From Galdieria sulphuraria (taxonomy: Eukaryota > Rhodophyta > Bangiophyceae > Galdieriales > Galdieriaceae), in contig NW_005178429.1 in assembly GCF_000341285.1 (NCBI RefSeq), positions 62,001 through 126,000 of the forward strand: a DNA stretch of 64,000 nucleotides, written 5' to 3'. Position numbers and translations under genes: made by a program. A model generated the notes under the pieces. That model made no database searches, was not told the DNA's origin, and saw nothing but the letters and a program-made list of their open reading frames with translations. Below are positions 19,799 to 31,425 of the stretch, piece after piece. Positions within the stretch are counted from its first letter, which is position 1. Each line of letters starts with the position of its first letter.

Positions 19799-22700
19799 AT
19801 GAGGACGATGGCCTATGACGGCAAGACATCGGCTCGTGTTGCCTTTGGTTTCCAATACGATGTCGTTAGTTTAAAAACTTGTACTAGAAAAAGTGGCCAA
19901 TCTTGTACATTGTTTGGCCTAGTCACAAGGTTTCGACTGCAATCAACTCAATCATTCTTTTTAGGATCTCGAAAAGTGCCAAGACACTTGCACACACTTG
20001 AGCAGTCAAGATTCGACCACTATGGACCTGCTATGAACTTACAAGAGACAAAAAGTCAATCGAATATTGCAACAAGTCAACAAAACACTGGTACCTTCCA
20101 AAGACTGTATCGGAGTCATCAAAAGGATTTGGAACTGTTGAATAGAGCTTTGTTGCAGTGTGCTGTAAGGAAAGAATTGCCTCCAATAGTTAATATCAAA
20201 CAAGAGTACTGCTTTTATATCCAATTTTCTAGAAAACCTTCTCAAGAAGAGGTATCGTTGTACTTTTCTATTTTGGTTGGCCTTCCATCAGAAACATTTG
20301 GATAGGAAAAAAGGTTATATTGGCTTCTTTCGGATCCTCTTTATGAGAATAGTTTATCGGAAAGATCCTTTTTTCCTAGTGATGAAGGTTCCCATCCTTG
20401 CTTTTCTTTGGAAATAGGTCCCAGACTGAATTTCCAAACAGCGTGGAGTTCAAATGCTGTGACGATATGTCAGTCATGTGGACTAAGTTGTATCGAGAGA
20501 ATCGAGCGTTCTAAAAGGTTGTTTGTTCTCTTATGCTCCTATCTATTCATTCTTTATTTTGCAATAACTTAGATATTTCTTGGAATGGGACAATTGTGAT
20601 AAAGAAACTTTGCAACCGATAATGGAACAATTTACCAATACGATACATGATCGAATGACTGAAATGGTAACTTTGTAAATCTTTTATGATTCTCTGCTCA
20701 CAAGAAATCATTTTTAGGTTTATTCTAGTCCGTTACAAAGCTTTGAGACTCCAGAACGAGCAGCTCCTATACAAATGGTTCCATTGAAAGAAAAGGGAAT
20801 GACTGCATTGATAGAATTGAATCAACTCCTTGGTTTAGGTTTGGATGAATGGGATATGAAGTGAGTTGCAATCTTTGAAATGAATCATATTCATATTTTA
20901 TAGATATTATTATGATATGTTTGTGAATGACTTGAAACGCAATCCTACTGTTGTTGAATTGTTTGATATTGCACAAAGCAACTCGGAACATTCGAGACAT
21001 TGGTTCTTTAAGGGAAGAATATTTCTGAATGGAGAAGAAATGTCATCTTCCTTACTTGATATGGTTCGAGAAACTTGGCAGAAGAGTCCTCATCCTTCGG
21101 TTTTAGCATTTTGTGACAATTCTTCTTCTATTATGGGTGATAGTCAATGTTGGATGTGGTCTCCTGAAAAACCTGGCAAGTCTCTCTTAAGTCCCTTACT
21201 CCTTGTCCAAACTGATATATTATGGATATGAAAAGGTTTTCCATCCAAGTTGACTCCCAATGTACAAACTATGGATATTACTTGTACTGCAGAGACTCAC
21301 AACTTTCCTTGTGGTGTTGCTCCTTTTCCTGGAGCCGAAACAGGTTCTGGTGGTCGCATTCGAGACATGTCAGCTACAGGAGTTGGTTCTTTGGTGATTG
21401 CAGGTACAGCAGGCTATTCTGTTGGTAATTTAAATCTTCCAGGTAAAGAAAAGTTGGCTAGTTTCATTCAATTGAATATAGAGTGGAATAATGGTAGATG
21501 AGCAGTTTGATTGGGAAGACAAATCCTTTTCCTATCCCAATCATTTGGCTTCTTGTCTAAAGATATTGATTGAAGCATCTAATGGTGCTTCCGACTATGG
21601 CAACAAGTTTGGAGAGCCTTTGATTGCTGGGTTTACGAGATCATTTGGAATGAGATTACTGAATGGAGAGAGAAGAGAATACATCAAACCAATTATGTTT
21701 TCTGGTGGTATCGGTCAAATGCAACATCGACACGCTTATAAAGAGTCTCCTCAAGTGGGTATGCTCGTAGTAAAGATTGGAGGACCTGCATATCGGTATG
21801 TATTCCATTTTCTATTTTGGTTGTTTGTCTTATGGCAAGATGAGAATTGGAATGGGAGGAGGTGCTGCTTCATCTATGTATCAAGGTGAGAACAAGGAAG
21901 AGTTGGATTTTGGTGCCGTTCAAAGAGGAGATGCGGAGATGGAACAAAAGGTAAGGATTGTACTTTTTCCTTGTAAAAATTAGCGTGTGATATCAAATAA
22001 GACTTATCGAGTGATTCGTTGTTGTGTCGAGCTTGGAGAAAACAATCCAATCGTATCTATTCATGATCAAGGAGCTGGAGGAAACTGCAATGTGGTAAAA
22101 GAACTTATTTATCCATCTGGGGCTCGTATAGATATTCGAAAGCTCTGGATTGGAGACAAAACATTGTCCGTATTAGAACTTTGGGGAGCTGAATATCAAG
22201 AACAATATGGTCTTCTCATACGACCTGATTCCAAAGAGTTGTTTTCCAATATTTGTGCCAGAGAAAATGTCACTGCTAGTTATATTGGCACTATTGATGG
22301 GAGTGGAAGAATTGTTGTATTTGACTCGGAAACACAACAAACTGCAGTGGATATGGAATTGGAAAGAGTGTTAGGAAAACTTCCTCAAAAGTGTTTCTAT
22401 GATGAGTTCATTGAAACTGAATGCTTGAAACCTTTGAATATGTCCTTTCTTTCGAGAGATGAATGGCAAAGATATAATGCCAATGAAAAAAAATCCATTT
22501 TTATGAAAGTCTTTGAAAGAATTTTGAGGTTACCTAGCGTTGGTTCCAAAGCATTTTTGACAAATAAGGCAATGAAATATTCTATGTCATTTGAAATATT
22601 CGAAATGGCTTACATAAAACTAGGTTGATCGCTCCGTGACTGGTTTAGTTGCACAACAGCAATGTGTAGGTCCACTACAACTTCCTTTGGCAGATTGTGC

Positions 22701-24996
22701 AGTTGTAGCTATGAGTTATTTTGGTGAAACTGGAATAGTTACAGCCATAGGAGAACAATGTATCAAGGTGAGTTGGATTGAAGAATCCTTTGTTTGAGAA
22801 GCTTAAATGAGGATGTTAAAGAGTCTTCTATCACCTGCAGCAATGGCTAGAATGGCAGTAGCTGAAATGGTCACCAACTTGGCTGGTTGTAAAATTACTA
22901 GTCTATCAAGTATTCGTTGTGAAGCCAATTGGATGTGGCCAGCAAAGATGCCAGGAGAAGGTGCTAACCTATATCAAGCAGTGAGGAGTTTACGAGATAT
23001 GTTGTTGTCGTTAGGTATAGCAGTGGATGGTGGAAAAGATAGTCTTTCTATGGTATGTGTTTATATGAAATAGCGCTTTTCATTTTGTTAATTGTTGTCT
23101 TTTCAGGCAACCAAAGTTGTTTCATCTGAAAATGAATCACAGCTGGTCAAAGCTCCAGGAACTTTGGTTCTTAGTGGTTATGCTTTTGTACCAAATATAA
23201 GAAAGAAAGTGACTCCCGATATAAAGCGTCCTGGAACTAGTGGAATACTTTATATTGACCTCGCTCATGGCAAACGGAGGCTAGGTGCTAGTGCCTTTAG
23301 TCAAGTCCACAAACAATTAGGAGATGAATGTCCTGACTTGGATGACTTTTTACTATTAAAGAGAGCTTTTGATGCCGTCCAATCTTTAATAGAACAAGGC
23401 AAAGTATTATCTTATCATGATGTGGGTGAAGGTACGAAATGTTATTTTGATAATTGAGATGCTCTGATCGTGACTCCAATTTTGTTCAGGTGGTTTGCTT
23501 ACAGCTCTAGCAGAAATGGCGATGGCTGGCAATTGTGGTTTGGATATTTGTTTTGCCAATCAACAGCATTCTCCTTTTGCATTCTTTTTTGCGGAAGAAT
23601 CTGGTATGCTCATTGAAGTAGAAGATCATCAACTGGAATTTATATTAATCCAATTGCATGGAGAGCAGTTACCTTGTTGGTTGGCAGCTATTACAACGAA
23701 TGATTTCAAGATACAAATTCAATACAATGGAGAAAGTCTTATGGAAAGAGATATTAGAGATATTCGTTCCATTTGGGATTCTACAAGTTTTCAATTGGAA
23801 AAGTTACAGGTGAGTTAATGGGGCATTTATATATTTATCTGTTGCTTTGCATCTCTATTAACGACCATTTTTCTATATGTATAGGCAGATGTTTCTTGTG
23901 CAGTAGCGGAAAGAAAGAATCGATGGTTACAAACCGGACCTCGTTATCATCTTACTTTTCAACCTCAAATGACTAGTTCAGCTATTCTTCATTCTTCCAG
24001 AAAGCATAAAGTGGCCGTTATTCGCGTTGAAGGAACCAACGGCGATCGAGAACTCGCAGTAGCCTTTCACTTGGCAGGTTTTGAAGTATGGGATGTTCAT
24101 ATGAAGGATATTGAGAATGCCTCCGTTTCTCTGGATTCCTTTTCAGGAGTTGCCTTTCCTGGAGGATTTTCCTTTGCAGATGTACTAGACTCGAGTAAAG
24201 GTTGGGCCGGCATTATTCGTTATTTACCTCAGGTTGGTTTGCAAACCATGAATTATCTTCATTTTTGTTTGAAGAGAAGTTTTTATATTCTTTCATCGTT
24301 TAGGTGCGAGCAGAGTTTCAACGATTTTATAATCGAAAGGATACCTTTTCATTGGGAGTATGCAATGGTTGTCAACTGATGGCTTGGTTGGGATGGATTC
24401 CTAACCATACCGACACCATTGTAGTAGACTCTTCACAAGCTCTCTTTATTCAAAACAAGAGTGGTCGTTTTGAAAGTCGTTTTAGTAGTGTCAAGGTAAT
24501 GATGATGATAATAGTTGTTGGAGAGTTTTTATGAACATATTGGCTTTTTAGATATTGCCATCTGTTTCCATTATGCTTCGTGGAATGGAAGACTCCGTAT
24601 TGGGTATTTGGTGTGCTCATGGTGAAGGTCAAACCGTATTTACTAGTGAAAGTTATTATGAACAAGTTGTAAAATTGGGATTAGCTCCCATTCGTTATGT
24701 CGATGACGAAGGCATTCCTACGGAAGATTATCCGTGGAATCCCAATGGCTCTAGACAAGGAATAGCAGGCAAGTCATTGATTTTGTTATCATTTTCATAT
24801 TCTCCAACTCTATATAATAGCACTTTGTTCTATGAATGGACGACATTTGGCATTGATGCCTCATCCTGAAAGAGTAGTCTTTCCTTGGCAATGGAGTTAT
24901 TATCCCGAAACATTTCCTCAAGATACCAGTCCTTGGATAAGAATGTTTCAAAATGCCAGAGAGTGGTGTGAACAACAAAAACACTCCTTTACTTAG
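19799..24996 (+). CDS. Phosphoribosylformylglycinamidine synthase (FGAM synthase)
   Basis: Seventeen exons: 19799-20251, 20306-20517, 20573-20666, 20718-20860, 20904-21175, 21236-21442, 21498-21795, 21845-21950, 21984-22568, 22624-22767, 22822-23052, 23107-23431, 23490-23809, 23885-24232, 24304-24495, 24552-24768 and 24821-24996. The product is about 1440 aa. The joined protein tracks eukaryotic FGAM synthase throughout: EIGPRLNFQTAWSSNAV, FDIAQSNSEHSRHWFFKG, TAETHNFPCGVAPFPGAETG, GASDYGNKFGEP, YLTNK-like FLTNKVDRSVTGL, and AVDGGKDSLSM. The C-terminal glutaminase has the nucleophile in LGVCNGCQ and the catalytic MPHPER. The first ~85 residues look like an organelle transit peptide. Introns at 21176, 22569 and 24769 begin with GC. 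The stop overlaps the convergent methyltransferase. Confidence 0.96.
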
Positions 24997-25779
24997 ATAA
25001 ACGAGCCATATACAACTGAGACTCATCACAATAATATTCTAAAGACATATCCATTCCTTCCAACAATGATTGCCATTCTTGTTGAGTTGGCAAAAGATGA
25101 GGCACCATTTGAGGATCCTTGAAATGTAATTCTCGTACAAAGTAACGTCCCATGGGATGACTCACAAGTATTTTACCGTTTTCCTTTAATATACTGAAAG
25201 CAACCTCAAGAGCTGCCTTTTGATCGACAAAGTTACCAAAGACTGCATTGAACAGTAACTTGTCAAAGTTACCCCTTTTCAACTCCAGAAAATCTGAGCA
25301 AATAGCTGGGCACTCTGGAAATCTTTTCTTTGCCTCTTTTAACATTGCGTCACTACAGTCACATAATGACAGTTGAGATAACGGAATGTACTGGTGAATA
25401 AAAGGTATCATAGCTCCTGTTCCACAACCTACGTCCAATATCTTGTCTTGGGGTTGTAACAATAACTCTTCAGCTAAACAAAGCCATCTCTTATCAATTC
25501 ACTTACACATATATATATACAATAAGAAAACAATTACTTGCCAATCTTTGCCATTCTTTGTTGTACATCTCTTGGAATGGGTTGCAGAAAGTTCTCGACT
25601 TGCTGATTGAATATATTCCTCTGAACGATACGGTGTTGCTTCCAGTCACCTATTGAGTGGTCGTTCTCTATCATTTTTGTACGAAAGCTTAAAAGTCTTT
25701 TATTTAGAAGCTTCAACCCGTGCCTCCACCAAGACAACGCTTGAATAGAAACAAAGGCGGTGATTGGTTCACGAGTCAT
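24989..25779 (-). CDS. Class I SAM-dependent methyltransferase
   Basis: Two exons: 25779-25538 and 25487-24989, with a 50-nt intron, give about 246 aa. The splice restores KWLCLAEELLLQPQDKILDV. Motif I is LDVGCGTGAMIPFI, motif post-I LCDCSDAMLKEAKKRFP and motif II FDKLLFNAVFGNF; ILKENGKILVSHPMG follows. The N-terminal ~40 residues are basic and hydroxylated and could be a transit peptide. The substrate is unknown. Its stop codon (24989-24991) lies inside the last codons of PurL, so the coding regions overlap tail to tail by 8 bp. Confidence 0.85.
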
Positions 25780-26140
25780 TCTTTCAAACCACTGAAAACA
25801 ACTTCACAAGTAATTCGATTGCGTACAATACTCCAAAGCCCATGCGCTATTCCATATTGTCCTCGTATAGTATTTCAGTCTTGAAGATGCTCATTCTCTC
25901 TTTTACTTACTCTTATCCATCAACCATATTACCAAAGGCTTCACAGAATATTCATTGATGATGCCAAACAAAGAAAGTATCAACCTAATGAAAAGATATC
26001 TATCAACCTCAAACATCTCGTTTATGAACAACTACCATAAACATCGATGAAACCAAGTCAATTGTATCATCAATCTCACCCGAAAAGTGGGATGTTTTTT
26101 ATAAAACAAAACCTAAAAAAGCAATCCATTTTTGTTTTTT
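25780..26140. other. Intergenic region, methyltransferase promoter and GT2 3' flank
   Basis: AT-rich spacer between tandem minus-strand genes. No RNA gene, repeat or convincing reading frame. Confidence 0.4.
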
Positions 26141-27143
26141 CTATCGAATCATACATACGCCCATTTCTCCTCTTTGTCTTTCTTGTTCAATCGACTTTTC
26201 CAAGTCACCTATCGTCCATGGAGGTTTGTAATGATAAGCAATGGCTTGCTTCACAAAGTATCGTGGAATATTCATTTTCCTTTTCTCCTTCGATGTCATA
26301 CTCTCTTTTGTCCCATCATCAAAGACGTACCTCAAACGTTCTCCCAACTCCAAATCTTCCCAACCATACTTTTGAAAGTCAGCATCAAACCTACCACTTT
26401 TTATAAATAGATGCTTTTCAACTGCAGCATTACTAGTACAAAAAAAAGCTCTACTGGCATCCGTCCACCATCGAAAACTAATAAAATATCAACAACTCTA
26501 TGGTCTTATTAGGTAGTCATACCGATGCCTCTTATGTTCAGCAATATGATCGATATAATATACTGGACCTACACTCACACAACCTAAACTTTCTCCATGT
26601 CTTTTCCAATGCGCGTACAGAAACCCTGGTTTCACAATCACGTCACTATCCACGAAAACTAGCAACTTTCCCAACGAAGCTATGACACCCGCATTTCTAG
26701 CTCTTCCAGGTCCCCCGTTGTGTGATAGTCGAAGAAGACGTACGCGAGAGAAATTTTCTAAAACTTTTTAGTTGTGGGAAATAATGACATAATAACCATC
26801 GCTCACTGTTCCACTGCTTTACAAGTGTTGCTGTGCCATCCGTAGAACTATCGTCGACAACGATGACTTCAAAACTTTCATTTGGAGGCAATTGTTGGCA
26901 CTCCAAGGCACTTAAACAGTGAACCAACGTCTCTACTCTGTTAAAAGTCGGTACAATAACACTGATGGCTAACTCATTGTGTTTCCTTTCAGCACAGTTC
27001 CAATCATATCGTGCAACAGTATCTTTCTTAAACCGAGGTCTGTAAGATATCTGAAACAACCCTCTTTTATAGTTTTTCAAGTTTCTTAACCGAAATCTAT
27101 TCACCCTTCCTCCTATCGTCGTCTGAAAGGAACAACCATTCAT
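26141..27143 (-). CDS. Family 2 glycosyltransferase (GT-A fold)
   Basis: Three exons: 27143-26807, 26757-26523 and 26477-26141, with introns of 49 and 45 nt, give about 302 aa. The nucleotide-sugar domain reads SVIVPTFNRVETLVHCLSAL and EVIVVDDSSTDGTATLV. After splicing it continues LSHNGGPGRARNAGV and LLVFVDSDVIV (DxD-like metal site). The acceptor-side motif is YGWEDLELGERL. No membrane segment or clear signal peptide is visible. The sugar and acceptor are unknown. Confidence 0.88.
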
Positions 27144-27218
27144 GAATACCTTTTATTTCTCAAGGTCAACAATCGATGGCGACGTATCATCTAAAAAAAT
27201 GGCTCAATACAAATATCA

Positions 27219-29416
27219 TCAAGTGGACTTTGCTTGTCTCTGTGCTTGTCGAACACGAAATATATCTCTGGTAGGTAACCTTTGATTATCTGAAGGAACG
27301 TTGTAAGTTGGGGCATTCTCTTCCACTTCTTCTTCCTCAGTGGACATTCCATTCATCCGATGTGGAGGTGATAACGAATTGGGATTCATTCCTTTGCTCC
27401 AATCACTTGTATTCTTTCTTTTCTCTCCTCGTGACTTTTCGTTCTGAATATTGGGAATGCCTTGTACATTGTCTGGTGTGCATACTACAAGATTCAATAC
27501 ATAATTTACATCGGGAATAATATCCGAAGCAAAAGGAAACATATTCATCAAAGCTTGTAAACTCTCCAACAGACTACCAGAATTGCCTCCCCAATGAGAA
27601 GAAAAATTGGATTCGGTTCTTTTCGAATCTATACTCGTCCGATTACGTTTGGTTGTACTTTTAGTAGACTTCGGTTCTAGAGATGAGACAGTATGAATGG
27701 ATTGTCGACTGTTTAAACTATCTCCAATATAGAGCAGATCAGACGATGTCCAACCATTCACGTCGCGGAAAGAATAGTAGGATAAAGCAGATTCCAATAA
27801 GAATTTTTCACCTCCTCCGATGGCTTCTAAACGTCTCATTTCAATTTCTCTTCGCTTCTCTAAACCAAAGAAACTTTGAGCAAATTGACAATACTTATCC
27901 CAAATGACTGGACTGTCTTCAACAGGATATTCCAATAATAACCTCTCAAACAACGCTTGGAGATTGGTTTCATCCCCCAACATCCATAGAAATGCAATAA
28001 ACTCAAGTGCAAAATCCAAGACTTGAGGAAAAGACTTGAGTCCCAACTCAAATATATTTAAAGCAGCATCCAAATTCTTATTTCGATAATATTCTAATTC
28101 TGCTGCAGCAATGTACAAATGATAGTCAGAAATTTCCTTTCTAGCTCTTAGAAACAACTTGCGACTGGCATCAATTCCTTTCACTCGTCTCAAAAATTGC
28201 ATATACTGAATATATACCAAAGAAGATGGCGATAATTTCAAAAGTTCCTCATAAAGTGACTCAACAATGGAAAAATTTTTCATAGATTCCTCCAAATCAG
28301 CTAAACAAAAGTATAACATGGCACATTCTGGACAAGCTTGAATTCCTAGACTTACGTTTCAGAAAAGATACTTTGCTATATCCAGGAGAAAGGATACCTA
28401 CCTCGATATAAATATTCTTTCGCAGTGTCCAAATCTCTTCTTTGGACGTGATAAAAATAAATTTCCAGCCATAAATCGGGATATCTATACAAACATATGA
28501 TTGCCTGCTCATATGCGGCAACAACACGTTTATGCAATTCTTCAGTTTCCAACTTGTGGGGATTGGACTTTTCTCCTTCAATATACTTTCTCCATAAACG
28601 CACTTGTTCTTCCATCTTAGGAGAAGGTGGACAAGCCAAAACATTCAACAAGAGTCCTTCTCTACGGTTCTTACGAGCACGAAACTCTGCTCTTGCAGCA
28701 GAATACAATGGTTGATATTCCGATAATAAGCCTTTGGCAAGTGTCCTATTTAAAGAGTTTTCAAAGTTTTCATATTCTTTCCAAAAGTTGTCCAAGTTGT
28801 ACATCGGCGTTTGTAACGCTCTTTGATAGGCAGAGCGAAGTTGGTCTCTTTTGGTGTTCTCTTCTTGTGCGTTTCGAGGCTCCCATTCTTGAATAAAAAC
28901 TATATAGTCGTTCCACAAATGATTAATTTGAATATCCAGTCCAAGATGCTTCAAAGCAAACTCGTACGCTTCCGTTGCTTCCGTTCTGGATTTCCTACTC
29001 CTTATATAGTCAGTATATGTCTTCCACAAGTCAATATGGTGACAAGTTAATAAAGCCTTTTGAAAGGTGTCCTCTACCACTTCCTCATTTCCTTGTTTCC
29101 ACTCGTGTTCGATGTACAACTTCCAATAACGTCCAGCGGTTGGAAACTGGGATAAAAACAGTTTATACGTTGACCTTGCTACTTCAATGGGTTGGTTCTG
29201 TGCTTCCATGAACAAGGTAACCCAAGCATCCGTATCCCACGGATCTGCGTGTATCTTTTGTTCTGCTTCAATAGTCTTTGGGGTTTGGAAAGTTGGTTTT
29301 CTGACGTTGTTGTCATTGTTTTCTTCGTTTCTGTCTGCTTCCTGTAACTCTCTATTCTCTTTTATAGGTTGTTCCAAGTTTGTTTCCCACTCACTTTGTT
29401 CATTTTGGTTTTCCAT
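27219..29416 (-). CDS. CSTF3: Cleavage stimulation factor 77-kDa subunit (CstF-77 / Rna14)
   Basis: Two exons: 29416-28402 and 28345-27219, with a 56-nt intron, give about 713 aa. The N-terminal ~45 residues are acidic. A long array of HAT repeats follows, each with the W..Y/E..P pattern (DPWDTDAWVTLFMEAQNQP, AGRYWKLYIEHEW, LWKTYTDYI, LWNDYIVFI, FWKEYENFE, VRLWRKYIEGEK). The splice joins YLYRGIQACPECAMLYFCL. The C-terminal part holds a short Pro/Asp segment (ASDIIPDVNYVLNLVV) like the Rna14 monkeytail that binds CstF-64. It acts in 3' end cleavage and polyadenylation of pre-mRNA. Confidence 0.93.
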
Positions 29417-29452
29417 AAGAATGACTGTTTCGTTGAAGAATGCTCAACCCCG

Positions 29453-29500
29453 ACCACCACCACCACCACTACTACCACTAGTAATAATAATGATGATGAT
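29453..29500. repeat. Imperfect trinucleotide tract (CCA/CTA/ATG)
   Basis: Run of CCA and ACT units passing into AATAATGATGATGAT, about 40-90 bp upstream of the CstF-77 start codon. Confidence 0.7.
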
Positions 29501-29770
29501 CTATTCTTTCAATATTTTGCTCATTCGGATGTGAACTCTTTTCATTGAACATGGAAAGTCTTCTTTTATCTAATGTAAGTCACTCTTCCCAACAAAAGAA
29601 CAAAAAGCACTATTCAAATAATTTCATACAAGTATATAAAGAACGGACGCTTTCAGTTACAAACGAATTGCACTGATGATTCCAACAGACTTGTTTCATC
29701 CGTATATTTCTTATGGTATTGATTGCAATGACGATATGTCCTTTTTACTTGTATCTCATGAAGATGCACT

Positions 29771-30135
29771 TCAAACACTTTTATTTTTCACCGTCTCAAT
29801 CCATGCTTTATCTTCAATGGAGTAAAAGAAAAAACGACATTCCCCAACAACAAACATATATCGTTATCTACTTACTCATTTCTTTTACATATTCCCAGAG
29901 GAATAGTCCTTCTATCTCATACAAGAGTCTCAAAGTTAGATTGTATGTCTGTCTCAATATGCGATATCCAACAAAAGACAGAGCCTTAGATCCCATGACG
30001 ATCGTCCCTCCCCCCTCGTGGGAATTGTCCAAAATTTTGTCCACTCTGACATCTCTTTTGTCGTTTTGTCCACACTCTTCATCTTTCAAGCTCAGAGCCC
30101 TCGTCGACGCGAAGGACGAGGACAATATTTCAAGT
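29771..30135 (-). CDS. Possible small two-exon gene, 5' end unresolved
   Basis: An open exon 30135-29876 (acceptor ccttgtag just upstream) ends in a good donor, gtaagt. It joins exon 29811-29771 after a 64-nt intron, giving ...EGLFLWEYVKEMNKAWIETVKNKSV and a stop. The frame stays open through the splice, and the middle (YRILRQTYNLTLRLLYEIEG) looks like an amphipathic helix. A candidate first exon starts at the ATG at 30319, but it would need a weak donor and a start only 6 bp from the bZIP start. I do not recognise the product. Confidence 0.3.
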
Positions 30136-30325
30136 CTACAAGGTCAAACCTTTCTCAAGTATTTCACAAACAAGTAAGTAAACAACCTTATATATATGGC
30201 TCCTACAAGGCTAGGGACCTATTTTCTCGACTGTACTGACGGTTCTTGAAAGCTTGTCGGGTTTTAAAACCCTTGTCTTGCTCCCCGTGTGTAGAAAGTA
30301 TTTGAACAACCAGTGACATAGTAAA

Positions 30326-31189
30326 ATGGCAGAAGGAACAAGGGACCAACAGGAAACAGCATATTCTGCGCCTCCTCATAACATGACAAAGGGGGAACCA
30401 ACCACCGCAATTACTGCAACTTCAGGAGGCGCCAACACCTCTTTGCCTTCACCCTCGGGTGGTGACAGTCTTGCTTCTGGTTTAGACAGCAGTGATACTA
30501 ACCGAAAGGAGTCAAGGGGACTCAACTTGACGGAGGAAGAAAGACGAGCTAGAAGACTGAAGCAAAAGAGAGACTCTGCGAAGCGTTCTAGGCTTCGAAG
30601 AATGGATGCCCTTATGAGTCTTCAGGAGGAAATATCTCAAGCAAGACTAGCGCTTTCTCAGTTGAGGCAGCATGCTGCGCACTTAGAAGAAGAGAATGAT
30701 AGGTTAAAGGCTGAAAATGCACAACTAAGAGTACAAATAGCAGCACCTCCGCCTTTAGGACGTCCTATGCTTTCTGGTCAACAACAGCAACAACAGCAAC
30801 AACAACAACTTGGTCAAGGTGGTATGGGACAGATACCAAATATGTCCTCGCTGCATGGGAACAACTTGGCCGCTGTTCGTCAAGCTTTGCTTTCTCAAGC
30901 GGTACCCAATTTTAGTGGCAACAACAACATGGGAAGCATTCATAACATGACCAATGCATCTTATCAACAACAGCGAGGAGAAGAACAAATGATGAGTTCC
31001 AGAGATGGAAATAATGCTGGACAGAATCATCCCAACGGTCCTAACAACCAGAGACAAGTATACTCAGATATGCAGCCATATCCTCCTCACCAGTCGATGA
31101 TGATGTCGTCCAATCCTTCCTTGTCAGGGTATCCTGGAAATCAGTATTCATTTCATATGAACCCATATTTTGGACAAAACAATGCATAA
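30326..31189 (+). CDS. bZIP transcription factor with atypical basic region
   Basis: Intronless, 287 aa. A Thr/Ser/Gly-rich N-terminus precedes the bZIP at about residues 75-140. The basic region reads RRLKQKRDSAKRSRLRR and is followed by Leu/Ile heptads (LMSLQEEI, LALSQLRQH, LEEENDRLKAEN). The invariant Asn of the N-x7-R contact motif is Lys here (KRDSAKRSR against the usual NRESARRSR). The C-terminal half is low-complexity, with Q10 encoded at 30779-30808 and Asn/Met/Gln-rich stretches like an activation domain. The protein probably dimerises, but its DNA preference may differ from standard bZIPs. Confidence 0.88.
   Translation: MAEGTRDQQETAYSAPPHNMTKGEPTTAITATSGGANTSLPSPSGGDSLASGLDSSDTNRKESRGLNLTEEERRARRLKQKRDSAKRSRLRRMDALMSLQEEISQARLALSQLRQHAAHLEEENDRLKAENAQLRVQIAAPPPLGRPMLSGQQQQQQQQQQLGQGGMGQIPNMSSLHGNNLAAVRQALLSQAVPNFSGNNNMGSIHNMTNASYQQQRGEEQMMSSRDGNNAGQNHPNGPNNQRQVYSDMQPYPPHQSMMMSSNPSLSGYPGNQYSFHMNPYFGQNNA
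30779..30808 (+). repeat. CAA/CAG tract encoding polyglutamine
   Basis: Ten consecutive CAA/CAG codons inside the bZIP gene. Confidence 0.9.
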
Positions 31190-31425
31190 TTACAAGAATA
31201 CACATATAAATACGTGTTGTTGTTTCTTTGCCACGTTGTGAAAAAGATTCTTTCTGCGTGTTGGCTTCTTTTATGGGTTGGCGAAATAAAGAAGGAAGTC
31301 TTTATCAGAATAAAGCAACCAGTGAGAGGTTTAACGAAGAATAGTATGTTTCTTTTAGTTCCACGACTTACGTTTCCTCCCTTCAATCAGTTCCACTATA
31401 AGTTAGTTTCAGAGTTACCTCCCAA

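Larger units (their letters stand above)
29417..30325. other. Long intergenic region between CstF-77 and bZIP
   Basis: About 0.9 kb. It holds a trinucleotide-rich tract next to the CstF-77 start, a possible small minus-strand spliced gene (29771-30135, listed separately) and the bZIP promoter. The 465-bp plus-strand frame in it has no recognisable motif. Confidence 0.35.
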
